A model generated the notes under the pieces. It saw only the letters and a list, made by a program, of their open reading frames with translations, was not told the DNA's origin and did no database searches. The translations under genes and the position numbers were made by a program. Positions 11,224-24,600 of a DNA stretch of 64,000 nucleotides are shown here, piece after piece. The stretch covers positions 7,214,743 to 7,278,742 of the forward strand of contig NC_033632.1 in assembly GCF_001540865.1 (NCBI RefSeq), given 5' to 3'. Each line of letters starts with the position of its first letter. Position 1 is the stretch's first letter. Source of the DNA: Ananas comosus (taxonomy: Eukaryota > Streptophyta > Magnoliopsida > Poales > Bromeliaceae).

Positions 11224-11688
11224 GAAAAAAAATTTGAGTCCCTGAAACTTTGATAATCCACAAGGAAAATTACACTTTGGTTCCTCAAAATTATCAAGGA
11301 CATGATATGTTGGTCCTCAAATATTAGCTTATTGTGATTTTTCGCTCCAACTTTCTAATTGGTATGACCAATTCCCACAATCTAATTTAGCTGGCAAAAT
11401 AATATGTTGCTCATATGAAAGTGATATAATAATGTCATAATTAATGATGCGGTAATAATTAAAATACTATATCACTTTTATATTAGCATTCTTTAATATT
11501 TAACCAACTAAATTAGGTTAGTGAAACTTAATTACAATAATTCATAAAATTTGAATAAAAAAATACAACAAATTGAACTTTGAATTAGGATTATAACCCT
11601 TGGATTAGGGTTGCAAGAATTTTCTTATAACCCTTTATTAGATTGTAGACTTAGCATTTCTCATCCGCACATATTTTTCTTTAACAAA
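11224..11688. mobile_element. Degraded MITE of the GGTCCTCAAA family
   Basis: AT-rich and non-coding. Phrases such as TTACACTTTGGTTCCTCAAA and TTGGTCCTCAAATATTAG, and the order of the interior, resemble the better preserved MITE at 41888-42252. Ends are not definable. Confidence 0.35.
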
Positions 11689-12179
11689 TAAATTGCACTA
11701 GTCCCTTGATAAATTGCACCACTAATACCTGAACTTTCTTAAAAGCTGCATTCTGGTCCCGAACGTAAAATCCTTGTGCATATTTATTCTCTGAACATCT
11801 GATAAATTTCACTTAAACCCTTGTGCATATTTATATTAGAGGACAAATTATTCTATAAACTACAAATTTATGAGCTTTTTTGCTATCTCACCTTTCAACC
11901 TTTCCACTTGTTGAATTACAATTTTCTCTTTATCAATCAGATCATTGAAATAAAGGTAAGAGATTAATAAAGAATCAATGTATTATAGTGCTCGACTATA
12001 CACAGATGAATTAGCTACGGGCAACAATTTCTGGTACTGAAGTACTAAACACATAGTTGAAAGTTTAGGAACTATATTAAAAACCTTATTAGTGAAATTC
12101 AAGGTCTCAATGTCAAATCAAAACACGGAGGACCAAAATGAACCTTGAATCAAAATTCAGAAACTAGTAGTGCAATTTA
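11689..12179. mobile_element. MITE-like element near the 3' end of the kinesin gene
   Basis: The ends are inverted: TAAATTGCACTA at 11689 and TAGTGCAATTTA ending at 12179. The interior has paired phrases about 'ggaccaaaatg' and 'ggtcccgaacg'. No clear target duplication. Confidence 0.4.
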
Positions 12180-12651
12180 CCCTTTTTGATAAACTAACCC
12201 CAACCCAGCCAAAAAAATAAAAAGTAAAAATAACAAAAAAAAAAATCAAACTCCGCATAAAATAATTAATGTTCAGCCCATCAAGAATAAAAAGAAACGA
12301 AACATGCGAATGGATTTTTTCCCCATCCCAGAGGTTGAGGTTGCCTTCTAAAACTGCATCAGTATGCGCCTCTATATCGCTCACCATCGTTATCATATTC
12401 AGTTAAATACTGTACGAAAAAAGAAACTCATGAAATAACTTTTTGGTCAGGTACTTGCTTAGGAATGTAATCTCTCGTTTCGTATACACAAGCATTGGAG
12501 CTAATACATCTTCTAACTGTACAACGGGTATATCAAAACATTTGCAAGAGAAAATTCATCTCTTGTTAGCGAATGGACTTGATCATTATTATTAATATGC
12601 CATCCGAGCGCCAACGCAAACGATGCATACCGGAGATAGGCAAATTGTTCA
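12180..12651 (-). other. Probable 3' UTR and downstream flank of the kinesin gene
   Basis: No gene. The minus strand immediately after the TGA at 12652 runs into an AT-rich tract with AATAATAAT near 12585-12595, which could serve as a plant near-upstream polyadenylation element. The cleavage site cannot be placed from sequence alone. Confidence 0.35.
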
Positions 12652-15600
12652 TCAATTTCTTTTAATTGGCGGCAAGATTTCTCTCTCTCTCTCCTTCTCT
12701 CTCTCTCTTGTAGGGCGCTCTTCCTGTATCTCTTCTAATTCCTCATCATCACCACGCTTTCCCGCTTGTTCTTTCCAGTAAGCGACCAGCTTCTTTAAGC
12801 GCGTGACTTCTTTTGAGGAGATGTTCTTGCTTGCCTCATTTACTATACACCGTACTCTCGATGCATACCTGCATGAAGAACTAAGCATAAGAAACTGTAC
12901 ACACCATCCGGATTTCAGTAAACTACTAGATGAAATAAGGTTATGAATAAATCTAAAGTTAGCGGAGAATAGAACAAAATATCCGATATCAACACTATAT
13001 AGATACTAAAAGCACAATCAATAGCATAAAAACTGCCCATGTTGTAGCTCATTTGCAGTTATGATACATATCAACTAATAATGTATTATACAAGTCAAGA
13101 AACCTCGGAAAGATGCATACCTGTTAGTAGAGAAATATAACAAGAAATTAATGATCCACACAGAAATTAATCCTCAATGTATTTGCATACCTTCTCAACA
13201 AAAGCATGCGAATATATGAAACTTAACTCTAGGACTCAGCCAGCCGGCAAAATCATAGGAACATTTCTTTTGTTCCATTGAACTATGAAATAGATACAAA
13301 TAGGAGTAATATGATGACGTATTTTAGTACTTGTATTGGCCCATGAATGTGAGAAACAGCTATGTACTCCATAGAAGGAATTTCTTAAATTAGTAGTTCA
13401 ATAAAGCAAAAAACCAAAACATCAGATATTCTCTAAAAAGTAAACAATTTGAGAGAAAAAAAATACGCAAAGATCAAATAAAGATTAAAGGAACACATAC
13501 ACTAACGAATTGTAAGTTTCGTCCAAGTTCGATTCTGCTGGAGAGACATTCACAAACATTAGGGTTTTGGCATTTCCCCCCAGAGAATCGCTCATGAGCA
13601 TTGTCAACTTGTGGTTCCTGTATGGTATGTGCTGTCCGTCGGAAGACAAAGCACTAATCACATCTCCAAGAGCAGAGAGAGATTTGTTGATACTTTGTGC
13701 CTCTTTCAATAGATTTCCGGCTGAACCGGACTTCTTTACCCTCTCAGAACCCGCAAGATCTACAAAACTAAGCTGTAAATTATAAAATAAACTCAAATGT
13801 GAGCCTTAGGTTGACAAAACGTCTCATAAGTAAAAACGTATTATAAGGATGTTGAACACAAAAAACGACAATGGTAAAAGCAAAAAAAAAAAAAAAAGAT
13901 TTGTGCTTCTCTTAGAAAAGTTGCTAGCGTTTACCTCTCCATATTCATATTCATTTTATATCACATGAATGAGGTGCAATAAAGGAGAAAGAAATGAGAA
14001 ATGAATGCTAAATGGAATGCCAACAAAGAGAACTGAAGGGAAAAAAAGAAGAAGAAAAGAGATTAAGATATTAAAGGAAGAGTACATAATTAGAAGAATG
14101 TAGCACTTATCTTTCTGTTTTTAGAACTATTCAAGTAATTACACGGTCATACAATCATCACTTGATTTTTCACAGTTTTTCTCACATCTGCCTAATGTAA
14201 TGACAAAAGTACAAATTATCTAAACAATTTACATAATGTCTAAAGAATTTTTATCATCTTTTCGTTCTTTTTCTCATTTAAATCCTTCATAATTTTCTCG
14301 TGAATTTGCTATATTTTCACAATGGGGAGTATACTACACTGCTTATTTAAAGGGCTTTTTTGCATTTAGCCCCTTCATAATTTTTTTTTTTATAAATAGC
14401 CCCATAAAATTAATATTTGCAAAATTAGCCCGATCTCTAGCGCACGAGCGCTACGCAAGCACCATGTTGGAGATGGAGTTTTAAGTTGAACACGGTGAAG
14501 TATTCACCGTGTTCAAACATGGTGAATGATTCCACATATTCAAGCGTTATGTATAATCCCCCACCACACGAATCTCCCTCCCTTTCCCCCAAGCTCTCTC
14601 TCTCTCTCTCTTTGTGCCCCCCTCCCCGAGCTCTCTGTCGCCGCCCACTACATCCCTTCTCCTCCAGCACTATGCCCCCTCCGCCGCCGCTAGGGGTATA
14701 AACGAGCCGAACACAAGCGAGCTAGGGCCGGCTCGTATTCAGCTTGTTTAATAATAAACGAGTTGAACACGAGCTAACTTGTTAAAGTATCGAGTCGAAA
14801 AATTCAGCTCATGTTCAACTCATTAATAAACGAGCCGAACACGAGATGGCTCACGAGCTAGCCAATGAATAATAAGTTAAAAGAATTATATTGGATATGT
14901 ATAAAAAATAAATTTATAAAATCTTATCCATTAGACTTTAATCTAATGGTTGAAACTTTACATATAAATGAGTCTTTTTATAATTGAGCTCGCCTTTATA
15001 TTTTTTATTTCGTTAAAAATTAAATAATAAAAATATATATTATATATAATTATTTATTTATATATAAAAATATAAATTAAATAAATTATATAAGTATAAA
15101 ATATATGTATTCGAGCTGTTATCGAACCGAACACGAGCGAGCTAACCCCAGCTCGTGTTCGGCTCGTTTATTAAACGAGCTGAAAAATTCAGCTCATGTT
15201 CNAAAATTCAGCTCATGTTCCGCTCGTTTACTAACCGAGCGATTCGATCTCGAGCTCATTTCGCGCGAACACGAGCTGGCTCGCGAACAGCGAGCTGGAT
15301 TGCCACCCCTAGCCGCCGCCTCCTACTCCTCTACCGCCGCCGCACACCGTGCACTGCAACTCTACGTCCTCTACCGCCTCTCCCCACCATCACCACGAGG
15401 GCAACAACCACCACCGCTCACCGAGCCTCCCTCCGCAATGGTTCCTTCTACGACCTTGGAGGTCTGGTAGGGGGGTCCCATCATCACCACACATCCACAA
15501 CGACCTGTTGGTAGAAGCAGTAGAAGGGAACCACGGGACCATTCACAATGTTTGCATGATAAATAGTTCATCGTATTCAACTTAAAAAACTCCACTTCCA

Positions 15601-18600
15601 ACATGGCGCTTGAGTGATGCTCACGTGGCAAAGATAGGGCCAATTTTGCAAATATAAATTTTATGGGGCTAAAAAAAAATTATTAAGAAGCTAAATGCCA
15701 AAAAAAAAAAAAAACCCTTATTTAAATGAATTCAGGCAAATGATTTTATAACGAATGTCATTATTTGGTTACTTCTTCTCATTTGAATCCTTCACAACTT
15801 TATCCTGAAATTGCTATTACAACAGGGCATACGCTACATAGCTTATTTAAAAGAATTTGAGCAAATGATTCTGATACATATGTTATTATTTCGATATAAA
15901 ATAATTTATATATTTGATGAAAAACCCCTGGAAGATGTAAGGCACATTGCTACATTTATTTCATCCTACCTTTCCTCTTGCGTGAGTCTGAGTCTGAAGA
16001 TTGGTACTCTCAATGATAATTGACAGTATCAAGTGTGATCTTGAGCTTTCATCATTCATATGAGTTCCAGCAGTATGACGTTGCTCGGATCCTCTCGAAA
16101 TAACAGCCCTTAGTTCTTCAAATGTTGATATTTGCACAACAGTCACATTCTCAATAGACACCATGCCCTGAAGAATGGGAAAAGAAAAGAAGAAACAAAT
16201 TTGAGACATTCAGAAATCATACAAAATATACACTGAAACAACATATCAACAAAACCAGCACATAACTACACCCCCTAGTCATCATAATTTCACAATAGTA
16301 CCTGGTGGCGCAAAAAGCCATTAGTCTAACTCGGACATAAAAATTCTTGAAATAACTAATTTGTCCCTTGGTAGTGCAAAGAAAGCCCAGTGGTATGCAA
16401 AAACTTATTGTTAGCCATTTTCTACATTGAAGAGCACTGTGAAGGATTTAGGGTCCATTTGTTTTGGTGTAAGTAGAGTGATGGAACTCAAGTTTCATAA
16501 CTTCCGTTATTTATTTTTATGTAAGTCAAAAATATAATGTAACTCAAGTTACGTTAGACCTCCACTTCACCTACTCTCAGCTTCCTCCTCTAAAGTGTCG
16601 AACTTGACTTCCACCACACTCAACCTCCTCTAAAAAATTTATTAAATGGTAAAACCTTAACTCTACTTTCTTTATAATGAGTTAGAATTACCTTATTTAT
16701 AATAAATTACGATTACCTTTAAATAATAATAAAAAATTTAATTATATAATAGGTTAAATTTTATAGCGGTAAATTTACCACTATATTTAGGAGATAACGG
16801 GATTCACTTACTTACATCAAAACAAACAATGGAACTCAAAAAATTAATTTCACCAGCACCAAGTTACATAAAAACAAATAGAAGTAATTGAATTTAACTT
16901 TCAGACTGTACGAGTTACGTCAAAACAAACAACAAAAAAATAATCACACTTCAGGGAAGCTCAAACACCACTGCACTTGAGTTACGTTGAATCTACAGAT
17001 TCGTCAATCCAAACGCCCCCTTAGCTGAACTGCCTTTAAGTACAAGTTCAAATACACATTAGCATCAAAGAGATAACCACTTGGAAATCCAATGTCACCC
17101 CAAATTTGCAATATCCTGTCATGTGTACATACATCTCCATTTGCAATAAAATATTCTCCTACTAGGGAAAAGAGATAAGGAAATCTTTAATGAAGACTTC
17201 TCTAGAACGGAAAAACTGTACCTTTGAATCCTTCTTGATTTCTAACTTCAGCCGCTTCGCATTTTTAGGAAGTAAGAGGTCCACGAGCGTGTCTTGATAA
17301 AGTTCGATCATATAAACCTGCATAACTCATAAGAACTGAGATTGGAGATGAGAGCATAAAAGATATAGGAACATATTATGTCTAATTATGAAATTACGGT
17401 ACTTTAATTTGTGACTCTTCAAATATTTTGGTGATAGAAGTTACTATAAGTAACATATCAGCATAGATCCTATTTTCATAACTCAGAGATCCAGCTTTAT
17501 TTCAGTATAGGTAGAAAAATTGCTAAATATAATAAAGATGTTGCTCCTTCACAGACACATACAATAATGATTGACCAAACTAATTCACATAATATCTGAG
17601 TTATCTGACTCATATTAATAATTCTTCAATAGTAGAGGAATAAATTGAAAAATTATATAATATTTTCACTTTAAGTGGTATGTTACAGTAATTTGACATA
17701 AGAGCTTCTGCTTTCTTCTTTTCATAGCATAATTAGATCTTTGCTGGAAACCCAGTTAACTGTGCACTTTAAATGCCATTTTCTAAAGTTTCTAGAGTTA
17801 TTGTAGGTTACCTTCTTATTTGCCTAGTGCACATCTATTTTTACATTTTTTTCTGAAAATCTTAAGGGTAGATAAAGCATCATCTACAGAATAGTCACTG
17901 TAGATCATATTCACTTTAGGATTGTAGTTACAAAAGTCTTGTACAGTTCACAACTGTTGAACTTAATCATCCATCCTGATTTTAAAAAGCAATAACAATG
18001 AATCTTCTTTTCCTTTGCACAATGTAGTGCAATGAACATTTGCAAATAGCAAAGTTTCTGCGAAAAATGGTACTTGATACTCTTTGGATGGTTCTAGTTG
18101 TGTTTGGGAGGAGATGTTTTCGGCTTGTTAACGGCACAAAAATGGAGTTTCGGAATCAAACTAGCTAGAGCCCCCAGAGCCTCAGGATCCGGACCTGCTG
18201 AGGAAGTTTGGACTCTTAAAGTTTCATTACTACTCCTAACTTCCAACTCCGGACCCTGGAGAAGTCCGGACCTTCAGCGCAGGATTTTAGCAAATAGCTT
18301 CAGGATCCGGACCTCGAGAGGGAAGTTTGGACCTTCCCTATGCAGCTCGAGGAGATCCTTTGGGATCCAGACTTCTAAAGTAAAGTTTGAACTTCCAGTG
18401 GTCTGAAGCAGTTTTGTAAATAGTATTATTTCTTTCTTTTAGGAGACCTAGTTGGATGTTGTGTCACCTTTATATACCCCTTCTCTCTCTCTTCTTCTCA
18501 CTCTTCCTCCACAAGAGAGAAAGGTAAAGTACTCTTTCTCCTTCATTTTCTTCTTCTCCTTCACTCCTCAAATTCCTCAACCATTGTCTTCTTTCTTATT

Positions 18601-21600
18601 TCTTCCATCCAGGAGCGTCAACCAATCGTAAGCTAAGAGTTGAAGCTTAAGGCTTGGAAGAGAGGAGGCTTGGAACTTCCAATCCTCAACTCTGGCACCT
18701 TGGGCTTGGATTAAAGGTTGGATTGACATTAGTATCTAAGTCTAGAACCTCTAATTAGATGAATTTGAAAGTAAATTGGAGGTTTTCTAGTTTATGTCAA
18801 ACGAGGGCTAAAATTGGGGATCTTCAAATTTGAGGCTTTTAGTTGGTTTAAAAAAAAATGTGTTCGGAACCTCTTTTTGGTTGGAATTGAAGCCCAACAT
18901 CTTGATTTGGAGAAATTCCAAGACATTCTTGAACTAAGATATTCTTTCCCCTATTTCTATGTGATTTTTTTTTGAATTTTGGTACGGAGATTTTGAAGGT
19001 TATGAACTCTTGAAAAATTCTCTTAGGATAGGAGAGAAGAGGGGACAACTTGATTCTAGAAAACAAAAGATTTTCGTAGACTATCAAGTTGGTTCAACCT
19101 AACCGAAATTAGTGAACTCCCCCCATGTGTTCCATTCCTTTTGGGCTCCAATTCTTGGTTAAAACATGACAATTGAAATTATTATAGATAATTTAGAACA
19201 TAACATTGCCATTATATGCATGCTAGTCATAATCTCCATATTGTATGCTTTGTGTAGCATTAATACATGAGTACTTCCCTTTCCATATATTATGTTGTTG
19301 AGTTGACATGCATAACTTTTTATTAGCCATGGACATCTAATATTGCTACTTGTTCATGTGACTTCAATTGACAAGTTCAGACAAAAAAATTAAAGTTGAG
19401 AATTCTTATGACCATGGGTGAAGTATTTGAATCGATTGTCTTTGGACATTATGCATGAGACCACCGCTTGCACAAGCCAACTATTCTTATTTAGCACGTT
19501 TGATGCAGCAAATAAACCTTGCAAAAGCCAATTTCCTTTTATTTCGTAAGTTTATGTTTGATTCTGGCTTAAATCGTTTAGTTTTAGTTGATTTGGCTAA
19601 ACCAAACCCTTATCTCCAATAAATATTGAAATAATCCCAAAAAAACCTTTCGAATTCCCCAAAATTGCTTCGTCTTCTATGCTCATGGTGATCATGTTGT
19701 GTTGAAGACAAAAGAACAACAATTTATTAAGAATGGGCTCTCAACACTATAAAACTTGGTTCTTGATGCTTTGACAGTAGATTTTGATGAATAGAAATTT
19801 CTACTCTTGTTCTTTAACCTTGCCACGAGTGTTCTTCTTCCTAGTGTGATCATTGACACTTCTTCCTTACACCGAGATCGTTTTCTTCCTCAATTTGATT
19901 AGTGTCGCTTCTTCCTCGTGACAAGATCGACTTTTACTTCTATCCCTCCTCTTCTTCCAGGTCCATGCCTTGCCTTCTTCCCCGTTGCCGAAATTCTACC
20001 GTGGTGTACCGTCCTCCTCGTCGATCGTGGATCCCCTGCAATCATTGCACTTCTTGTATCTCTCATCTCCTGATGTACCAATATCCCTTTCAATCTAACC
20101 TTCCACCATTACCAACCTTATTTGCCAAAACAATCAAATCTAAAAGCTTCAAGTCCGATAAAACTGAATTTACTATTTTGGAACTATTATATGTAATTTT
20201 TAGTTGGTTGTTATTATCTCATTATTGAAGGTTTATTACCAACTTAGTATTTGCTTCAATTCAATTTCAATTTTCCGTCTTGCTGAAATTTTTGCTTCCT
20301 TACTTTAATTACAGTAAAGTTCGCCAGAATCGATAAATTGAATCTAGTTTATTTCAAGAAATACCTTTAAACAAAAACAAAGTTAAAATTTCGGTTTTGG
20401 CAACCTCTCGGTTTGCATCTTTTTGGTATCAGAGCAAGTTCTTTTCGTGGGAATGTTTGTTTAGATCTAAACAAACTTTTTGGGTGTTCAACTTTGTTTT
20501 TCTTGGGGACCGGTCTCTCCCTGCGAGACGAGCTCTCGGGGACCGGTCTCTGGTGGGCAGACCGGTCTCCAGGCACCGGTCTCGCAGGGAGAGACCGGTT
20601 CCCGAACACGTGGAATTGGGGGGAGGTCCTCTGGGACCGGTCCCATGTCGGGGAGACCGGTCCCTCCGCGCGGGTTCAGCCCAGTGAGGGCAGTGTGAAG
20701 GGTGGAAAGTTGAGGGGCTTCTTACCATTTTGTTACAATATGAGAGGGGATTAGGAGAGAGGTCTCTCTCTCTCTCTTTCACTCACTCCCTCACTCTCCC
20801 TCACTGCTCTCTCTCTCTCCGATCATGGAAGAAGAAAAAGGGAAAGAAGAAAGAGAAGGAAAAGACTAAGAAGGAGAAGAAGACTAAGAAGGAGATCTTC
20901 ATCCTCTCCTTCGTCTTCCTCGTGCTTGGAGCAACCTAGAGAGGTAAGCTCTTTGCCTCCTCTTATGGTAGATCTTTAAGGAGGGGATTTCGAACCCTAG
21001 AAATGGTATTTTTGGTACCCTAGCATGCTATTGAGATGTATTGTGCCCAAAGCATGGATTGATTTGGTAGATTTGGTAGTAATAGCATCTAGGGCATCCA
21101 AAATGGGATTTTGTGATTTGGCAGGGTTTGATCTCATTTGACCCTCTGTTAACCTAATTGATAGGTAACGAAACACGTTGGCGAAGTCGGTTCGGCAATC
21201 CGACGAGCCGTTGCAAAGATATTGAAGAAACGGACGTTCGGAGCTTCGTTTCCGCCTGGAAGGCCGATGCGACGTCCATAAATCGCGAGATCAAGTCCCG
21301 AGCGCCGTAATAGCAAGGCGAAGACCTTTAACTCTTGAAACGGCGAAGCGACGCGCTATTGGAGTGCAACTTCAAGATCGGGCCCAAACGGGTGCCGAGT
21401 GCCGCGAGAGGCCGATTGCAAGTGTCGACAAGCAATCGGAAAGCTAGCTAAGGTGGATTGTGTTTACCGAAGCGACTAGGTCGCCCTTTATGTCTAAGAA
21501 CATATGGTTTCGTATTGATGCATGTTAATAAAATGACGTAGATGATGCATATATTAAAATGCTAATGTAAGAATGCTAGTAATGCATAATGACATAGTGC

Positions 21601-24600
21601 GAATAATGTTAAGTGGAAAGCATAAAGTAAATGACATATGTGAGTCATGTTGCAAGTGTAGAAATGCTAATGTAAGAATGCAAATAGATACAAAATAAGA
21701 ATGCTAAGAAAGTGTATGACAAGCATGTTGTGGAGATCTTAATGTGAAAATGTTAAGTAAATGACATGTGCATGTAGACATATATATACACATAGATCGA
21801 GTGGCATTGAACCTAGTGTCATGAACCTAGGAAAGATTGAGTGGCATCGAACCTAGTATTAACAAACATAGGTTGAACAAAAATGACAATGGACCTAGCA
21901 TTAAGGACATAGGTTGAACAAGAGTGATAATGAACCTAGTGTTAATAAACATAGGTTAACGAGAAAGACATAAACCTAATGTTAGAGAGCATAGGTTGTG
22001 AGATAAAGGTATGAACCTAGAGTCAACTGAATCTAGGTAGACGAGAATAATGGACCTAGTGTTAACAAACCTAGGCTATAAGTATGAAAGCAACGAAACC
22101 TAAAGTATTAACTTAGGTTGAGTAAAGGCTTGACCTAGATAAATCAATTCCATAGAGTTAAGACCAACCCTTGAGTAATGTGAAATGGATTCCGGAATCC
22201 CAGAGCTTATGGAACACCCAAAGTGGTGTTGGGCGTGTGCGACGATTTCGCCGTCCGGGGCTATACCATCGACGTGGCGTGTGCGACGATTTCGCCGCCG
22301 GATGGGTGAGCCGATTTGTGGCCTATATCGGTTGAGCCGGGTTTGTGGATTATGCGCAGGGTGACTTGAGCCAGTGCTGGGCGTGTGCGACGATTTCGCC
22401 GCCGGGTGGCTAAGTCATTGAGTGCGGTGGGTTGTTGAGCAGCCAGTGTGCGGACTATCCGCAGTAGATTGACTCAAGACCGAGTCGAGTGGCATAGTTG
22501 GCTAAGGTAAAAGTAACCTTAGGATAGAATCGCCAATGAGCGTAATGCGACCAAGTAAGACTAGAGAAAAGCTAATGATCGAGAATAGCTAATAAAGTAA
22601 AGACGGCTACAAGTAAAGAATGGCTAATAATATGAAGTAGAATCAACTAATCTACTTGCATAAAGTTACAGGTATTGCATATTGCATTTTGCGAGGCATG
22701 ACATTTAGTTCAATATCGAATATATATATGTTATATGTTATTGGACTAACTTGTTGCAGCACCTCCTCGGACCTATTGGTCGAGCTTTTCCCTTGGGTGG
22801 CCGTACCCATTGGGAACCATAAAGTTGGTTCTCACCCCACGTTGTTTTGGGGTGTTACAGGTACACACGTGAGCGGCGCAGCGACGCGAGGCAAGGGCGT
22901 AGCCTCGTAGATAGCGCCCTACCACAGAGACCGAGGTAGCAGTACCCTGAGATAGTCTAGCTTAGGGGACTAGAAGACAATGAACCAAGTTGTATCAAAC
23001 TTGTAGATCAAATGTAATAACTGAGATTGTATTTGGAAGTCTAATGTAAAAGAAAAAAAATGTGATGTATTAAGTGTATGAAATAAATGCTTGTAATAGC
23101 AAGTAGATTTATGTTGTTGATACTTCCTTATGCAATCTTGATTGTTATCAGTTCCTGGTTGGGACATTCGTATATTGTATTGATTGCGACGCCTAGGACG
23201 TACAGGGGAAACTCTGTCCGTTCGGCGGTCTGTTCGCAGCGCCACAACCCGGCCAAATAGGCGGGCGGTCGCGGGGCGTAACACCTATTGTTAGGCAGAC
23301 CTTCGCAATTTGATCATAACACTATACATGATGATAGAGAGAACACTTATATTGTCACAAAGGACAATAAGAAAGTTAGATTGGTTCCCCTAAATTACGC
23401 ACCCAAACCAAGGTCTCAACCAAATAAGTCCCAAAAGCAAACCTCCACTAATAAATAGAAAATGATGGTTTGAACAAAAGCCAATTCTCTAAAGATCTAG
23501 CAAAGCCCCCAGTGGAATATATCCTCTTGGCAAAAGAAACATCTAAGAACATTGAAGTTCCACAAACTGTTCAACCATTATTGAATGAATTTTCTAATAT
23601 CATGCTTTAGGAACTCCTCGATAGTCTTCCACCTATGAGAGACATCTAACACTGTATTAATTTTGTACCTGGTGCTAGCCATCCATAACTAGCCCATTAC
23701 AGAATGAGTTCAACTGAACATGAAGAGTTACATAGACAGGTCTCTGAACTTCTGCAAAAAGGTTACATTAGAGAAAGTATGAACCTTGTCACGGTGTCTG
23801 CCCTCCTTAACACCAAAAAATGATGGAATGCGAAGAATGTGTTGACAGTCGAGCAGTTAACAAGATTACCATCAAATACAGATTTCTAAATCCTAGGATT
23901 GATGATATGCTTGACATGTTAGGAGGTGTGAAAGTATTCTCTAATATCATCAAATCCATATTCGACCTAGAGATGAATGGAAAACAACGTTTAAAACCAA
24001 AGAAGGATTATACGAGTGGTTGGTTATGCCGTTTGGGCTATCCAATGCCCCTAGTACTTTCATGCGCTCCATGAACCAAGTCTTGTGACCATTCATTGAG
24101 AAATTCGTCGTAGTTTACTTCGACGACATCTTGATTTATAGCACAAGTCCTGAAACTCATATAGATCATTTAAGACAAGTGCTTCAAACTTTAAGAGATA
24201 ACAACTTATACATGAATCTTAAGAAGTGTACTTTTCTGACTGATAACCTTACCTTCTTAGGATATATGGTGTCTATTGAGGGAATTAATGTAGATCTTGT
24301 TAAAATAGAAGCAATTCAGAGCTGGCCAACCCCAAAGACCATAACTGAAATCTGAAGTTTTCATAGACTTGCATCGTTTTATCGGCATTTCATTCGAAAT
24401 TTTAGTTCATTAATTGCTCCAATAATTGATTGCCTAAAAAAAGGTAAATTTACTTGGACGCCTGAAGCTGAAAAAAGTTTTCAATTGGTTAAGCACAAAT
24501 CTTTCAACTAATCCCAAAGTTGTCTCTTCCAAAATGTCCCCCTAAGCCCGCTACCAATTGAAAACTTTAGCCTAAAATGATAAGGATACTGAAAGATTTG

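Larger units (their letters stand above)
20438..23282 (+). mobile_element. LTR (5' truncated) nested in the gypsy element
   Basis: It is nearly collinear with the LTR at 53098-56286: palindrome cluster, TATA-like ACAATATGAG (about 20736), CT-rich leader, donor GAG|GTAAGC (20943/20944), tandem hairpins (21800-22140) and GTGTGCGACGATTTCGCC repeats (22226-22400). The hairpin 22814-22831, acceptor GTTACAG|GTAC (22860/22861) and end GGGGCGTAACA (23282) follow. About 200 bases expected at the start are missing: the sequence begins almost at the palindromes, just after the outer element's primer site. Confidence 0.75.

Noticed and set aside
15105..15585. Frames of 80-120 codons in the GC-rich part of intron 21
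   Set aside because: They overlap in several registers, cross a hAT end and the single N, and show no known domain; at most captured sequence.
20367..20782. Overlapping frames in several registers, rich in [11 protein letters not shown] and ETGP repeats (also at 29178-29660, 46903-47359, 58711-59075)
   Set aside because: They are translations of the ACCGGT palindrome clusters. The clusters read open on both strands because of their composition; no start context, domain or conservation of protein.
21795..22140. CRISPR-like array
   Set aside because: Units are variable, without constant repeats and unique spacers, and the context is a plant LTR.
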